A stretch of DNA of 64,000 nt from NCBI GenBank assembly GCA_003550325.1, contig QKWP01000842.1, positions 7,940-71,939 on the forward strand. The letters are read 5' to 3'. Under the pieces are notes generated by a model. That model worked only from the letters and a program-made list of their open reading frames with translations. It was not told the DNA's origin and made no database searches. The position numbers and the translations under genes are program-made. This document shows positions 48,224-59,190 of this stretch, piece by piece. This DNA is from Gigaspora rosea (lineage: Eukaryota; Glomeromycota; Glomeromycetes; Diversisporales; Gigasporaceae). Each line of letters begins with the position of its first letter. The first letter of the stretch is position 1.

Positions 48224-49960
48224 TTAATTCTTTTGTAGCATAGGTATCAGGTTCATAAATACGACTTCTTCTTTCTTTTTTCTATTAGTCTGTAAAATAT
48301 TAATAGCCTCTTGACCATTTTTCTCTATTTGACCATTATGTAATGTTTCATTTGCTACTTGTTCAGAACTTTCACTATAATTATTGGTAGCACCTTCTAA
48401 GCTTGAGCTCTGTGCTATGTCTATTACATATAAATTATTTACACTAAACATAGTGGGTTCTGTTGTTTTATTCTGATTTGATACTTTCATTTGATCACTT
48501 ACTTTCATTCTGCATGCCTTTTGCTATTGTCAGAATTAGGGTTCCAAACCGGATTGAAAATCTCCAACCGTGACCTGTCGGGTGAAAACCGATTGGAACT
48601 GGTTATCTGAAACTAAAACCAATTATCCGATTAAAAACGGGTCACCCGATTGTAATCAGGTAATGCTAATCGGGTGACCCGGATACCCAATTACCTATAT
48701 ATTACAGCGCATTTGTAAAAATAATTTTGTCCCCAAAACTTAAATTTGAGGACAAAAAATTAGTTAAATTTGACAAGCGTGCCGTAATGAGAAATATCGT
48801 TGCAGGTCGACATAATAAAAGAAATTAGATTACCCGTTTTTCAACAGGTGACCCATTTGTGTTATATTAATCCGGTTGGTATATTTAAACCGGTTTGTCA
48901 AAATTGCGCTCTGGTTGATGTTTTTTCGGTTCGGTTGATCGGTTGGACAGTTAACCGGATTGGATGTTGGAACCCTAGTCAGAATTTAATCGATTTTTTA
49001 AGCTCTTTACAATCCCTTTCATGATCTTTTTTGTCACAATAGAAACATAATTTAGAAAGCCTCTTTCCATTCCAATATGACCTTTTGGTCCCATATATAT
49101 GTGTTTGAAGATTTTTTCAACAAGGTTAGTGTCTTTCATTGTTTTAAATACAACAACCCACTGGTTTGTGCACACTAGTGTACCTTCATAGATCATGGGC
49201 TTAATTGAGAAAATATTGTCAAAATCCTTAGTAGTCTCTTTAATCAACTTTGAAATATGATCCTTGGGTTCTATTAAAATGTTTTGTAATCTAACAAACA
49301 ATAAATTCCATCTAAGGTTGACTGGGATATACTCTAGAAGTGTTTGTTTAAAAATAATAATTCCATGTGTGTGTACTGTTGTTGTTTCTTCAGATTAATA
49401 AAAATGACTTTGAGGTACAGACATTTCTTTTTCTTGTAATGTAGTCTTGCTGTGATCAAATTATCACCTATTTTTGTATATAAAGTAGCTACAAAATCAT
49501 TAGTTGAAATGTTCTCAAAATTTTGAATATTAAAAATTAATGCATTGTTATTTTTTATATAAATCTGTCTCTGGGGCAAAGTAAGAATGAGTTGTCTTGC
49601 CACTTCTTAATTTAGTGAACAAGCTAGACCATTGACAAACTTCAGACATTTATTTTCTGAAGTTATTGAATTTTTATCAAATTTTGATTTAGATTATCAT
49701 TTTGCATAATCACACTTATTGCATTAAAACCTTCTGCAGTTTTTTCAGAAAGTTTTTTACATTTCCTGGCAAATTTTCTATTCTGACAGAAATGCTTGAA
49801 CCTGTGTCTGTTGGGTCTTCTCCACAAAGAACTCCAAGTTTATATTCTTTAACCAATCTACTAATGTGTTATTAGAGGACACAGCTTTCTGTTCCTGTTT
49901 TTGTTCTAGGTTTTCTCTCTCTGCTATTCAGAAGTATTCAGAAGGTCCTTAGACACCTTC
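48224..49960 (-). pseudogene. Relic of a retroelement ORF1/gag-like nucleic-acid-binding protein
   Basis: Minus-strand pieces in changing frames. From 49960 down: LEQKQEQKAVSSN, LVDWLKEYKLGVLCGEDPTD and RIENLPGNVKNF; then 49603-49334 (RQLILTLPQRQ...); then 49301-48975 (IYEGTLVCTNQWVVVFKTM). Near 49055-49010 a shifted frame gives LCFYCDKKDHERDCKEL, a CCHC zinc-knuckle-like motif (C-x2-C-x4-H-x3-C, one residue short of the usual spacing), preceded by WNGKR. A Ser/Asn-rich tail (48508-48224) follows after a MITE insertion. A zinc knuckle after a basic segment suggests a LINE ORF1 or gag-type protein, but no reverse transcriptase is present. A host CCHC protein is the alternative. Confidence 0.45.
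48537..48977. mobile_element. hAT-type MITE, 441 bp, splitting the zinc-knuckle relic
   Basis: Termini TAGGGTTCCAA and TTGGAACCCTA, with the octamer GTCAGAAT duplicated exactly on both sides (48529-48536 and 48978-48985). The interior is rich in 'accggatt/ggttaaccgg'-like words in inverted order. There is no open frame of note; the frame at 48800-49024 is chance. Confidence 0.95.
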
Positions 49961-50276
49961 AGATTTTTTTTCTGAGGCCAGAGTTATCTATTAGCAGAGA
50001 TCAATAAACAGGATATGTCTCTTAATTTATTACCATGCTAACATGCATCAAAGTTATATATATCAAAACCTTTTTCCAAAGCTAGTGGTTACTTCATGTT
50101 TTTTGTTAAATATGTTATTTGATGTACTGGGATCCGGTCCAGTAGTGTAGTACCCTATTATCAAGTCTGCAGTTCTTTAACTCATATAACTCTACTGGCT
50201 TAATCATTCTAATTTTTGTACTACCCTACTTCATGCTTGTTTTATTTCCTCAGTATTCATCATTCAGCACTCTGAC

Positions 50277-50436
50277 TAGGGATTGGAACCGTTTAACCGT
50301 TTAAAAATTGCTCTATAGTTCCAGGCAGAATTATGTTGGTCATGGGCCAGAATTATTTTAATGCCGGCCAAATTAAATGGTTAAATGGTTAAACGATTAA
50401 ACGATTAAGAAAAATTTTAGGCGGTTCCAATCTCTA
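50277..50436. mobile_element. Short hAT-type MITE, 160 bp, 8-bp target duplication
   Basis: Begins TAGGGATTGGAACCG and ends CGGTTCCAATCTCTA. The octamer ACTCTGAC is present on both flanks (50269-50276, 50437-50444). Inner words 'aaccgtttaa' and 'ttaaacgatt' continue the inverted repeat. The termini are related to those of the 441-bp element nearby. Confidence 0.93.
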
Positions 50437-50659
50437 ACTCTGACTACTGGTAGTGTTTTCAATTTCAGCTTTGATCTGGGTCCTAGTAGGTTTTCTGTAC
50501 TACTTGGTACTTCTTTTTCATATGCTCCTTCTCAAAGTTTCAGTTGTCCTTCTTTTTTGGATAGGCAGGTGTGTTCTAATTTTTAAACCTTATAATCCTT
50601 TTCTTTTATAGGATAGTACTACATTATTCTAATTCAGAAATTTCTTATTTTAACAACTG

Positions 50660-52300
50660 TTCTTGTCAAATTTTCTCTTTTTGGCATTATCTGGTCATAT
50701 GGAAAAGGTTCAAGTCCATCCAACAGGATTGGTTGACCCTAAAGAGCCTGATGCAAAAATCAAATTTTTAGCCGCTGAAGCACTTCGGGGTGTCGGTTGG
50801 CTGCTTTTAAATGGTGAAGGAAAACGGTTCTGTGATGAATTAAATCATCGTGATTACGTTACTGGCGAAACTTGGAAAAACAAGGTACTGTTCGTCTTGT
50901 ACTTAATAGTAAAGCTTCAAAAGAAATTGAATGACATTGTAAACATTATATTGGTCGTGGTTTGATGAGAAAATTTTCTGGTGAAGCATTGGTAAAAGAA
51001 ATTGGTATTTCTGTATCACAACTAAAGGCGACGTTCGATGATTATAACGACATTGCTTCTAACAAAAAAAAGGATCCTTCTGGCAAAAAATTCTTCCATA
51101 ACGTTCCAATCACAATAAACGATCAATTTTTCATGTAGCTTTGATGTCTCCCGTATTACATTATACTATGGTATGATCGATATGATTTATGGCATATCTC
51201 TAATTACCTACACTTAAGTTATATGATTCATTCATTGTTTTTTGTAGGGTGGAATTGATATAAATGCGGAGTCTGAGGTCAGAGATATGTAAGAGTAAGT
51301 TATTCCTGGACTATTTGCTTCTGGGGAAATAGCTGGTGGCGTTCATGGTACTAACAGGTATTACTGTTTGACAATTTAATCTTTAATTTCAAAAATCTAA
51401 TTTCTAACTTACTAATTGCAATAGATTGGGAGGATCCTCTCTTTTGGGAAGTGTAGTTATGGCCGTGTGTTGTCAGTGTTTCGCATTCGTTATCTTTTCC
51501 AGAATTTGTCTAGCGCAACTGCTAATCGTCGTCTAGGAAGAATTGCCTGAAAATTGACACCATATCTAACAACTGTTTCTGTTGACCCAACAAATCAAAA
51601 GTGCATTTAGAAATCTCTTAGGGTTCACATAAAGATGCTAAAGCCAATATACTCCTCCAGTTCAAGCCCTCAGGCTTCACCAGGCCAGGCACCTGCTCCT
51701 TTGATGCACCAACACGTGAGAAGAAGGAATATACCGCTGAAGAAGTCGCTAAGCATAATAAAGAAAAATGGATAATAATATTTTATATATTCCTAGTCAT
51801 AATTTATAAATTTTTATTGAATTAATAAGCTCACGATTTATATCTAAATTTTTTGACTCGGAATTTTTTTTATTGGTTCACATTTGGCGTGAGTGTTTTA
51901 TTAACTTTTTATACGTTATTCTTTCTTTTTGGATTCTTCCTTATGATAACGACTCTTTTTCCTCCTGTTGATCAATAGTCAGACTGTTGGGTGATAATTA
52001 ACGGTGAAGTTATAAATGTTACAAATTTTCTTCCAAGTAAATCTAGTTAGAATTGACATTTCATATGTCTTAATTTCGATCATCTGGCGCCATTCTAATT
52101 TATGCTGGAAAGGATGCTACTGAATTGGTGAGAAATTTTTTTTTGATTTGTTAGTTTTAACGTTTATTAAAGAAAATTTTGAATTAATTATTTTTGTGGT
52201 TCAATATACTGCATGATAAAGGTGTAGTGCAAATGTATTCACCAGAGATAAGTATAAAGATTTAATCTTAATTTATAGTATGATAAATGTATAGTTTTAT
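50660..52300 (+). pseudogene. Fumarate reductase (Osm1/Frd1-type flavoprotein) with C-terminal cytochrome b5 domain, broken
   Basis: The first piece (50690-50885) reads VQVHPTGLVDPKEPDAKIKF, LAAEALRGVG and GKRFCDELNHRDYVTGETW, the substrate-binding part of soluble fumarate reductase. After a frameshift come GTVRLVLNSKASKEIE, a TGA where Trp is likely, and IGRGLMRKFSGEALVKEIG. A retained intron (about 51170-51247) leads to GGIDINAESEVRDM with stops, then IPGLFASGEIAGGVHGTNR, the flavin-binding C-terminal signature. Around 51640-51775 come FKPSGFTRPGTCSFDAPT and EYTAEEVAKHNKE, then about 200 bases later DCWVIINGEVINVTNFLP and ILIYAGKDATE, which is a cytochrome b5 domain. The N-terminal FAD-binding part is missing. 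Retained introns show a duplicated genomic copy, not a processed one. The enzyme family reduces fumarate with FADH2 to keep redox balance. Confidence 0.85.
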
Positions 52301-53254
52301 TTACGTTTTTTTCATTTTTTTTCATTTTACATCAACAGTCCATAATTGGAACCTCAAAGAGATAGTGGGATTTAACTCAAAGAAACAACCGGGTGTTTTG
52401 TTTAATAACTACCTAGCTTAATTGCTTTCTTATTTAAATTTTATATATAAAAACGTGATAAGTGAATAAGATGTTGAATTTATAACAGTCTATATGATAT
52501 TTATTTTATTTGTCAGCAAGTAATAAAATGCTTTATTTAATATGTAATGAATTATTAAATTTAATGTATAAAATTAAATCTGATTATGTGGAGAGAATAA
52601 TTGTACGATCATCTCCATCTAAATGCATCTCGGCCGGACTATTAGCGAAAGAGTTAAAAAACTATGTTTAGTTATTGTGCTCAAAGGAGAAAAGGTCTAT
52701 ATGATTTTGGCCAGAAGAAACTTGCACTTTAAAAATAAATTGTATCATTTAAAGTGAAACGTCCCAAAATTTTACAAATATAAATTTCTTTCGTGGATTA
52801 CATTTTGGAGTTCATATATTAAAATCACCCGCACTTGACGAAACCAACTTTTAAACTCCTTAGCCGTAGTATAGGTTGTATATTAAATAAATTTGCGTCA
52901 GAAATACTGCTTCATTATGATTTATAATTACATACTTTAATATTAATCTGATGCACAGCACAGTGACATATTTAGTTATAAATTCATATTTTGAATACAC
53001 GCGAAAGTTTCATTAATAAATTCATACTTTTAAATACACATGAAAGATTTATTAGTTTAATAATTCACGATTTTGAATACACGCGAAAACTTTATTATTA
53101 AGAAGTTCATGATTTTAAATGCACTCAAAAAGTCTTAGTCTTTATTAATTAATCAAAAATAATTTATACAAAGATTCGAACATAATCAATTACAGTATTA
53201 AAATTATAATTTTGCATATAATAAAAAAAAAAACATAAAAAATTTCGAGATACT
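52301..53254. other. Intergenic, AT-rich, with a short reiterated phrase
   Basis: Between 52920 and 53150 a phrase of about 50 bp, 'ttaataaattcatacttttaaatacacatgaaagt' in variants, recurs four to five times in tandem. No gene seen. Confidence 0.45.
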
Positions 53255-53400
53255 TAGTTTCAGAGATTATATCTCCTACTTGTCCCAACCACCGCGAAGA
53301 GGTGTATCTCGTCGATTGGGAAAGTTTCCCCCAACCCAGTCTCCTACACACCAGTACTAGTCGTGGCCGTTCCCGGTTTTCAGCGGGTTGTTCCCTTGAA
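53255..53400. other. GC-richer island, unidentified (possible structured RNA or exon)
   Basis: A sharply bounded stretch far GC-richer than its surroundings. It contains small inverted words ('gggaaagtttccc', 'aaccacc', 'gggttggg' on the complement) but no long open frame. I compared it by memory with 5S rRNA, U6 and tRNA and found no match. Confidence 0.4.
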
Positions 53401-53705
53401 TCATTAATACGTACATAAGTATTTCATCAAGTAGCTTTGACTCAATTTATTCTCTAGAGTTCGAGAAAACGACCCAAACAACCTACACTCTCCAAAACAC
53501 AACCAAAACATAAAACACCAAACTACTAAAATAAATAAATAAATAAATAAATAAACGGTATATAATAAAAACAGTGTATACTTAAAACAGTGTTTAAGGT
53601 ATAAAATATAGAGCAAGAAAAGTAGAAAGTGATGAAAATTCAGAAATTAACGTTGACCGATGGGAAAAAATTAGTAAAAAAAAAAAAAAAACTTATATAA
53701 CTGGG

Positions 53706-53985
53706 GGTCGTCTAAAGCCAGGTGCGTTCACGTGATAGAAAGCCAATCAAATCGTTTGATCTTTACGGATCAGCCCGACGAGACAAAAACAAAGAAAAAA
53801 AGTGAAAAACACCGAAAATACAAAAAACAAGTGTCTAAGCCTGTCTAGGAGCACTAATAACAAATGTCGGGAAGACAATTTTACTTATAAGTCAAGCCCT
53901 AACCCTAACCCCTAACTAACCCTTACCCTAATTTTAATTAAATAATCAAAAACATATAAACGCACCTGGCTTTAGCCATCCGAAA
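53706..53985. mobile_element. Third copy of the 281-bp MITE (opposite orientation)
   Basis: Reverse complement of 8104-8384. It starts GGGTCGTCTAAAGCCAGGTG, contains CCCTAACCCTAACCCC, and ends CGCACCTGGCTTTAGCCATCC. I could not find a matching target duplication. Confidence 0.85.
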
Positions 53986-54296
53986 TAATGCATGCCGGAC
54001 TCCCAAGTTTCAATATTGGCCAATCAGGATGCAAGACCAGGTGTAACGTGATGATCAAACAACAATCGAAAATTAAGTTAGCACGAATATTGTAGAATGA
54101 AATTTAATAAGAGATATATAGCTATGAATCTGAATAGTCTATTTAAATAAATCCATTAGGGGTTTTAAAGTTAATAAAATGATGTATTTGAAAATAAGTA
54201 GGAATTTGAATCGGACAATGAAATGGGAGGAGTGCTTGAGGATCCTCATTTCATGAAATCGGAAAATTTTTGAAATTAGTGTAGTCATAATTAATA

Positions 54297-54751
54297 GTTA
54301 TTCGGCACTTCGTGCCGAATAACTGAGTTATTTGCTGTATGCTATTTGATTGGTCGATTTTAAGCACCGAAGGTGCTTAAAATTCGACCAGTCAAATCAT
54401 ATGGCAAATAACGGTAAGGTACAATAGTGTTCTAATGCTAGTAAAGCGCGATAGCGCTTTACTAGTATTAGAACACTATTGTACCGTAGTTATGAGTACT
54501 TCGTGCTTGAATAACTGGATTATACGGCATTTATATTTGTTGGTTTTGCATACCAACTGTTGACCGGCGTTTGAGATTTTAAATTTTTATGCACGTGAGT
54601 TACACACGTTGTCCGGATATATTTTAAATCCGGAACGGATTTAAAATATTTCGGATAACGTGTGTAACTCACGTGCATAAAAATCAAATTTCAAATGCCG
54701 GATAACAGTTGGTAAATGCAAAATCCAACAAATAGAAAATGCCGTATAATT
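54297..54751. repeat. Cluster of five tight palindromes, some nested
   Basis: Hairpins follow one another: 54297-54323 (GTTATTCGGCAC with complement), 54327-54412 (GTTATTTGC... with apex CACCGAAGGTG), 54418-54485 (GGTACAATAGTGTTC... with apex GCGCGATAGCGC), 54489-54515 (TTATGAGTACTTCGTGCTTGAATAA-like), and 54520-54751 (arms TTATACGGCATT...CACGTGAGTTACACACG, centre ATCCGGAACGGAT). The apices carry TTCG/CGAA or similar tight turns. There is no coding potential. Confidence 0.9.
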
Positions 54752-55410
54752 AATCGTTATTACAAATATTATATGTACCGGTACAATAATGATATCAATA
54801 TTGTATATTACTTTACAAAAAAAAACCTTTCGTTCAAATTTTCAAATAATTTATCTTATTCTAAAATTTTTGGTTATTGTTAAATTGTCAATAATTCAAT
54901 GGTGCCTCCAAAGAGAACATTAAACAAATCTTCAAAGAACAAAAACTTTTGATGGTCATGTTTGTAGAAAATCCAAAATATCAAGATATTATCGATGGAT
55001 AAGCAGCAGTTGGTGTTCTGGTTTATGGGAAACTTGTAACAAAAAAATGCAGTATTTACACAAATGGCTTCATTTGTAAACAAACATTGTAAAGATAGCC
55101 AATACTTATAAAAAGATGTATATAGAAACTCGAAAGTTAGCTAATAGGCGTACTCAACGCCTATTTGAAAATAAAATTGGATTGATGCATTGCTTATTTC
55201 AAAATAAATATGTCATCAATTTCAACGTAATTTAAATTTCCACATTTTAACTTTGAACAGGGTTTCATAATTAAATTATTTTGAAAATAAGTGTGAGTTC
55301 AAAAAGTTCTAATTTTGTCTGAAATTTTGAAATCAGAAAATGAATTGGAGTTATCTCAAGATAAAATAAGAAACTTTTTTTTGAAAGAATTTCGAAAGAA
55401 AACTTATACC

Positions 55411-56050
55411 AGTACGATCACGTTTCTTGTGTAACATGAAATGTGTATAGGGATGGTTTCCTTCAACTTTTTTGATGTCGCTTATCCTGATTTTTGCAAA
55501 AACCTTTTTTAGTAGGAGTAATGAGTTTCATTTATTCGTTTTTGGAAAGAGTTAAAATTTTTACAATAATGTATATGCAAATCACTCATTTTGATGCTTA
55601 AGCTGGCGTCACACATTTTCAAAATTTCCCTCTTTTAAATTTTCAAAATGGGGTGGGAAAACTCAGCCACCGATCGCCTCGTGGGCTTCTTTGTTGTGAG
55701 TCGGATGCTCGCTGACAAATTCAGGACACAATTCAACCCATTTTTTTAAAGCCTGTGTACCAAGAGCCTCTGCATTTTCTTCACTGGCACCTCGTAATTC
55801 CTTGATAATTGCCTTGCCGATTTTATAAGTCCGGCAAAAGAAAAAATAATAAAGGAGCAAATATTTCAAAATTCATCATTATGATATTAACGATGTTAAT
55901 TTAAAATTTTTACATGCTGTTATATAATTTATATGCAAAGCAGCATCACTGATTATTTTAAATTTCGAATTTTATACCAGTATGATCACGTTTCTTGTGT
56001 AACATGAAATGTGGGAATTTCCGTTCAACTTTTTTGATGTAATGGTTTTT
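55411..56050. repeat. Dispersed repeat (two copies here, two near 61.1-61.3 kb)
   Basis: The phrase 'ccagtacgatcacgtttcttgtgtaacatgaaatgtg' followed by 'cgttcaacttttttgatgt' occurs at about 55411-55485 and 55976-56045. Shorter forms lie at about 61125-61175 and 61218-61265. Nearby words ('gcttatcctgatttttgcaaaaacctttttagtaggagtaatg') also recur near 61285-61325. This is a transposon-like or duplicated segment with unresolved ends. Confidence 0.6.
55663..55869 (-). CDS. Short hypothetical fragment
   Basis: Minus strand, open frame of 68 residues ending EAHEAIGG, then a stop. The part from about residue 15 on (KIGKAIIKELRGASEENAEA, then LGTQALKKWVELCPEF) has balanced composition and codon use quite unlike the chance frames around it, so it looks like the last exon or a remnant of a real gene. 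The first residues (LLLYYFFFC) look like intron or junk. I do not recognise the family. Confidence 0.4.
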   Translation of the reverse strand: MKYLLLYYFFFCRTYKIGKAIIKELRGASEENAEALGTQALKKWVELCPEFVSEHPTHNKEAHEAIGG

Positions 56051-57093
56051 ATTTTCCAATTCAGGCAGGGGTTATGGTGTTCCTGTTAGCACAAGATGAC
56101 AACACGTGCATGTGTAATGCATATTGGTGGGAAATATATTCATTGGTGGATACTGGTCTTATTACAGTATTATGTACTTGTCAAAAATGACATTAATATG
56201 TTGTAATTGACTAATAGTATGGGATACTTTATTTTTGAAATTATGCCTGTTTTGTATTGCTAATTCTTATATCGGGTAATAATAAAATACTTTATTGTAT
56301 TCCTAATTAGGGAGTTACATAATTGATGTTTGATGGTTTTCGATACCGATAAAATGTTTTGGCACTTTGCCGTTTTTGTTTTGCTATATCCAAAAACCGT
56401 GAGAAAATTTTAAGATATGAACAATCTATTTAAATATGTAATTATTGAGAAATATGATCTTTTCATATTATGTCGTAATGATTCGTCATAGTAATTGATC
56501 TATCACAATCAATTTTTTTAAAAAATTGACTTTTGTTTGTTACGCGCACTTTGTATTTTTGAGATTTAAAAAATTGACTTCCATTCGTCATGCGCACTTC
56601 GTATCTTTGAAATTAGATTGAAATATGGACAAACGTTAAAACATGCATGCGTCAGTGAGTCACATATTGTGTGTAAGGTTTATAATTCAGTCCTAACATA
56701 TATTGAATAACGAGCAAATTTTGCATGAGAATTTTTTACAGTAATTGGTAGAAATCACAATAATTTCATTGCAAACTCAACCTTAAAACGTATTATATGC
56801 CAAGTAAGTTTGTAACAGAATTTTCTATAGTAATTTTCGATAGAAATTGTGATAATTCTAACACATATTAATTCACCTTTTCAAGATTACTGATAAAATC
56901 TACAATAGCTTATCCATGATTACATGCTGCACATTGTGAGAGTGGTGGATATCGGGTATATAGCTAAAAAAAACCACTAACAACACCACTATCTAATAAA
57001 ACGATGCCTTTTAACTGTGCAAGACTCTTGAATTGGTAGGCAAAAAGGGTGTGGTCGGGTATTGAGGTTCTTTTAGGGGTTTGCAGTAGTGTA

Positions 57094-58478
57094 TAGTGTT
57101 TCAGGCGAAATTATATATTTCGCCCAGGCGAAATTTCCGAAATAGGGCGAAATATGTTTCGCCCAAAGACCTCAGATCTGATAATTCTGAAACTGGCGAA
57201 ACTGGCGAAACGTTCGAAACCTGGCGAAATGTCCGAAACCTGGCGAAATGTCCGAAAATTGGCGAAACTGAAACCTGGCAAAAGTTCCGAAACTAATATG
57301 AGAAATTTTATTGGAAAAATACCTAGAGCGTAGTGAAATGGAGTATGAGTTCAATTCAGAGATGGTGTGAACAAATCCCACAAAATATTCACTTATCCGA
57401 AATATCATATATCAGTAACATGTGAATAGTGATGACGATAAATTATCATTTCCTTTTAATTTTTGCAAATCCTAAGTTTTTCCAAAATTCCCGCAGTGAT
57501 TCACGGAATTTTTACTGGAAATCTGTAAATTTCAGCCGGAATTATGGTATTGGCCCGAATTATCCAATTATCCCACACATAATGTAAAGGATAACGCGCG
57601 GGATTGCAGTATTGTATAGTTATCTAATTAGGAAAATTTATTGATAGATACTACAATAATTTTCTTATAAGGCCACGCAAAGTTAAATTTTCGTTTTGCG
57701 AGTCAGATTTTTTTTTTTTAAAAAAAAAAACTTTGTGTTCTAAATTCATTCATGTTCACATCTAAGGAATGCAAAGTTAATTCATCGGTTTGCATAACAT
57801 GAAATCAGAAAATTTTAAATTTTTGTTTATTGGACCTATCGGGTAATTCTGGAAAAGTAAGGTCATCATCGGGTGACACTAGAAAAAAATTAAATGGCAA
57901 AAATGGAATAATTGTCACAATAGGAATTTAAAAAAAAATTTTTTTTTGAAAAATTGAGTCGGCGGGTTATGCAAAATGAAAAATTAACTTTGCGTGACCT
58001 AAATTTTCTTATATAAATTTTTTAAAGACATATCTCACAATTTGGTTCTTTAATGTTGAAATAAACTGAGTTAAAGGATTAAAATACTGTAAATTTTAAA
58101 TAAATTTTTAAAGTATATAAATTGTTATTTTACCTAGTTTTATCTCTTTGTACTGTATGTATACTTCATATATTACTATGTTTTTGCAAGCAAATTTGCC
58201 TATACAAAAATGTTGTAATTACAAATTACATTATGAATTTATAATTCTGCATACGAGAAAAATAATAGAACAATAGAATTTCGAAAAAGTAAAAAATAAA
58301 AAATCGAAAAAGTTTCGGAGATTTTGCCATTTCGGTTTCGCCGGGTTTCGGAGATTTCACCAGGTTTCAGAAGTTTCGCCCATTTCGGAAATTTCAGAAA
58401 TTTCGGATTTATTTCGCCTTTGCGAGCATTTCGGTTTCGCTTTTCGGATTTTGAAAATGGATTTCGCTCGAAACACTA
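57094..58478. mobile_element. hAT-like non-autonomous element, 1385 bp, 8-bp target duplication
   Basis: Starts TAGTGTTTCAGGCGAAAT and ends ATTTCGCTCGAAACACTA. The octamer GTAGTGTA is present on both sides (57086-57093 and 58479-58486). Both sub-terminal regions contain many 'ggcgaaact/ccgaaa' words (57100-57300) and their complements (58300-58465), a cluster of short repeats as in hAT sub-terminal transposase-binding regions. The interior is AT-rich with no transposase. Frames at 57096-57296 and 57172-57408 translate only these repeats. Confidence 0.9.
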
Positions 58479-58904
58479 GTAGTGTAGTCAAATGAAGTTA
58501 AGTTTTCTAAGATTTCTTGTAAATAGTTCTTTTGCTGGTCGTTCAAATTTCACTCTATTTATATAATTCTTCTTTATTCTAGTTGCAATAGTTAAAAGGA
58601 ATCATTAATATAATATTTATGATCATCATGTGATCAATGGCGAAATTAGATGATGCGGTTAATCTAACAAAGGAATGGATTAATTGTTTGATAAATCAGG
58701 TAGTCAAAGGTTTAATCAATTTTGTTTTTATATAAAAGGTGATTAAATCGTTCTTTCTTTCCTTAACTGAGTTATAATTAATAATTTCAAATTAATGATA
58801 TAACAAATCAAATTTTTTAAATGCTTTTTTTTTTTAATTTCACTTTTGTTGAGTTGCATTGTTTCATCAGATTTTTTGCTTTCATCCAGGTCCAAACAAC
58901 TCAA

Positions 58905-59190
58905 CTACATATTTCAAGAAACCACATTTCACTGATTCTCATTTCATTGACAGGCTTATTTTGCAGATGATTAATTTACAAACATGTTCATTTTTGTGAA
59001 CAAAATATATTTTTACCAACAGTTCATTTTCAAAATAATTTAGTTATTATTGTTAAGATAAAGTTTGAAATTATTTAAATTGTTGGTGAAATATGCTGTT
59101 TACAAAATAAATTTGTTTGTAAATTGTCTGTAATATAAATCTATTAGTAACATGAGTGTCAATGAAATGTGGTCTTTGAAGTGGTTGTTG
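58905..59190. mobile_element. Foldback element related to the inner insertion at 29543-29832
   Basis: Left arm 'tttcaagaaaccacatttcactg...acaggcttattttgca' and right arm complement ending 'gaaatgtggtctttgaagtgg'. Its internal words ('attaatttacaaa', 'tttcaccaacagttcattt'-type) match the 29.5-kb element. Confidence 0.75.

Noticed and set aside
53255..53400. 5S rRNA, U6 or tRNA gene
   Set aside because: Conserved internal boxes of these RNAs are absent.
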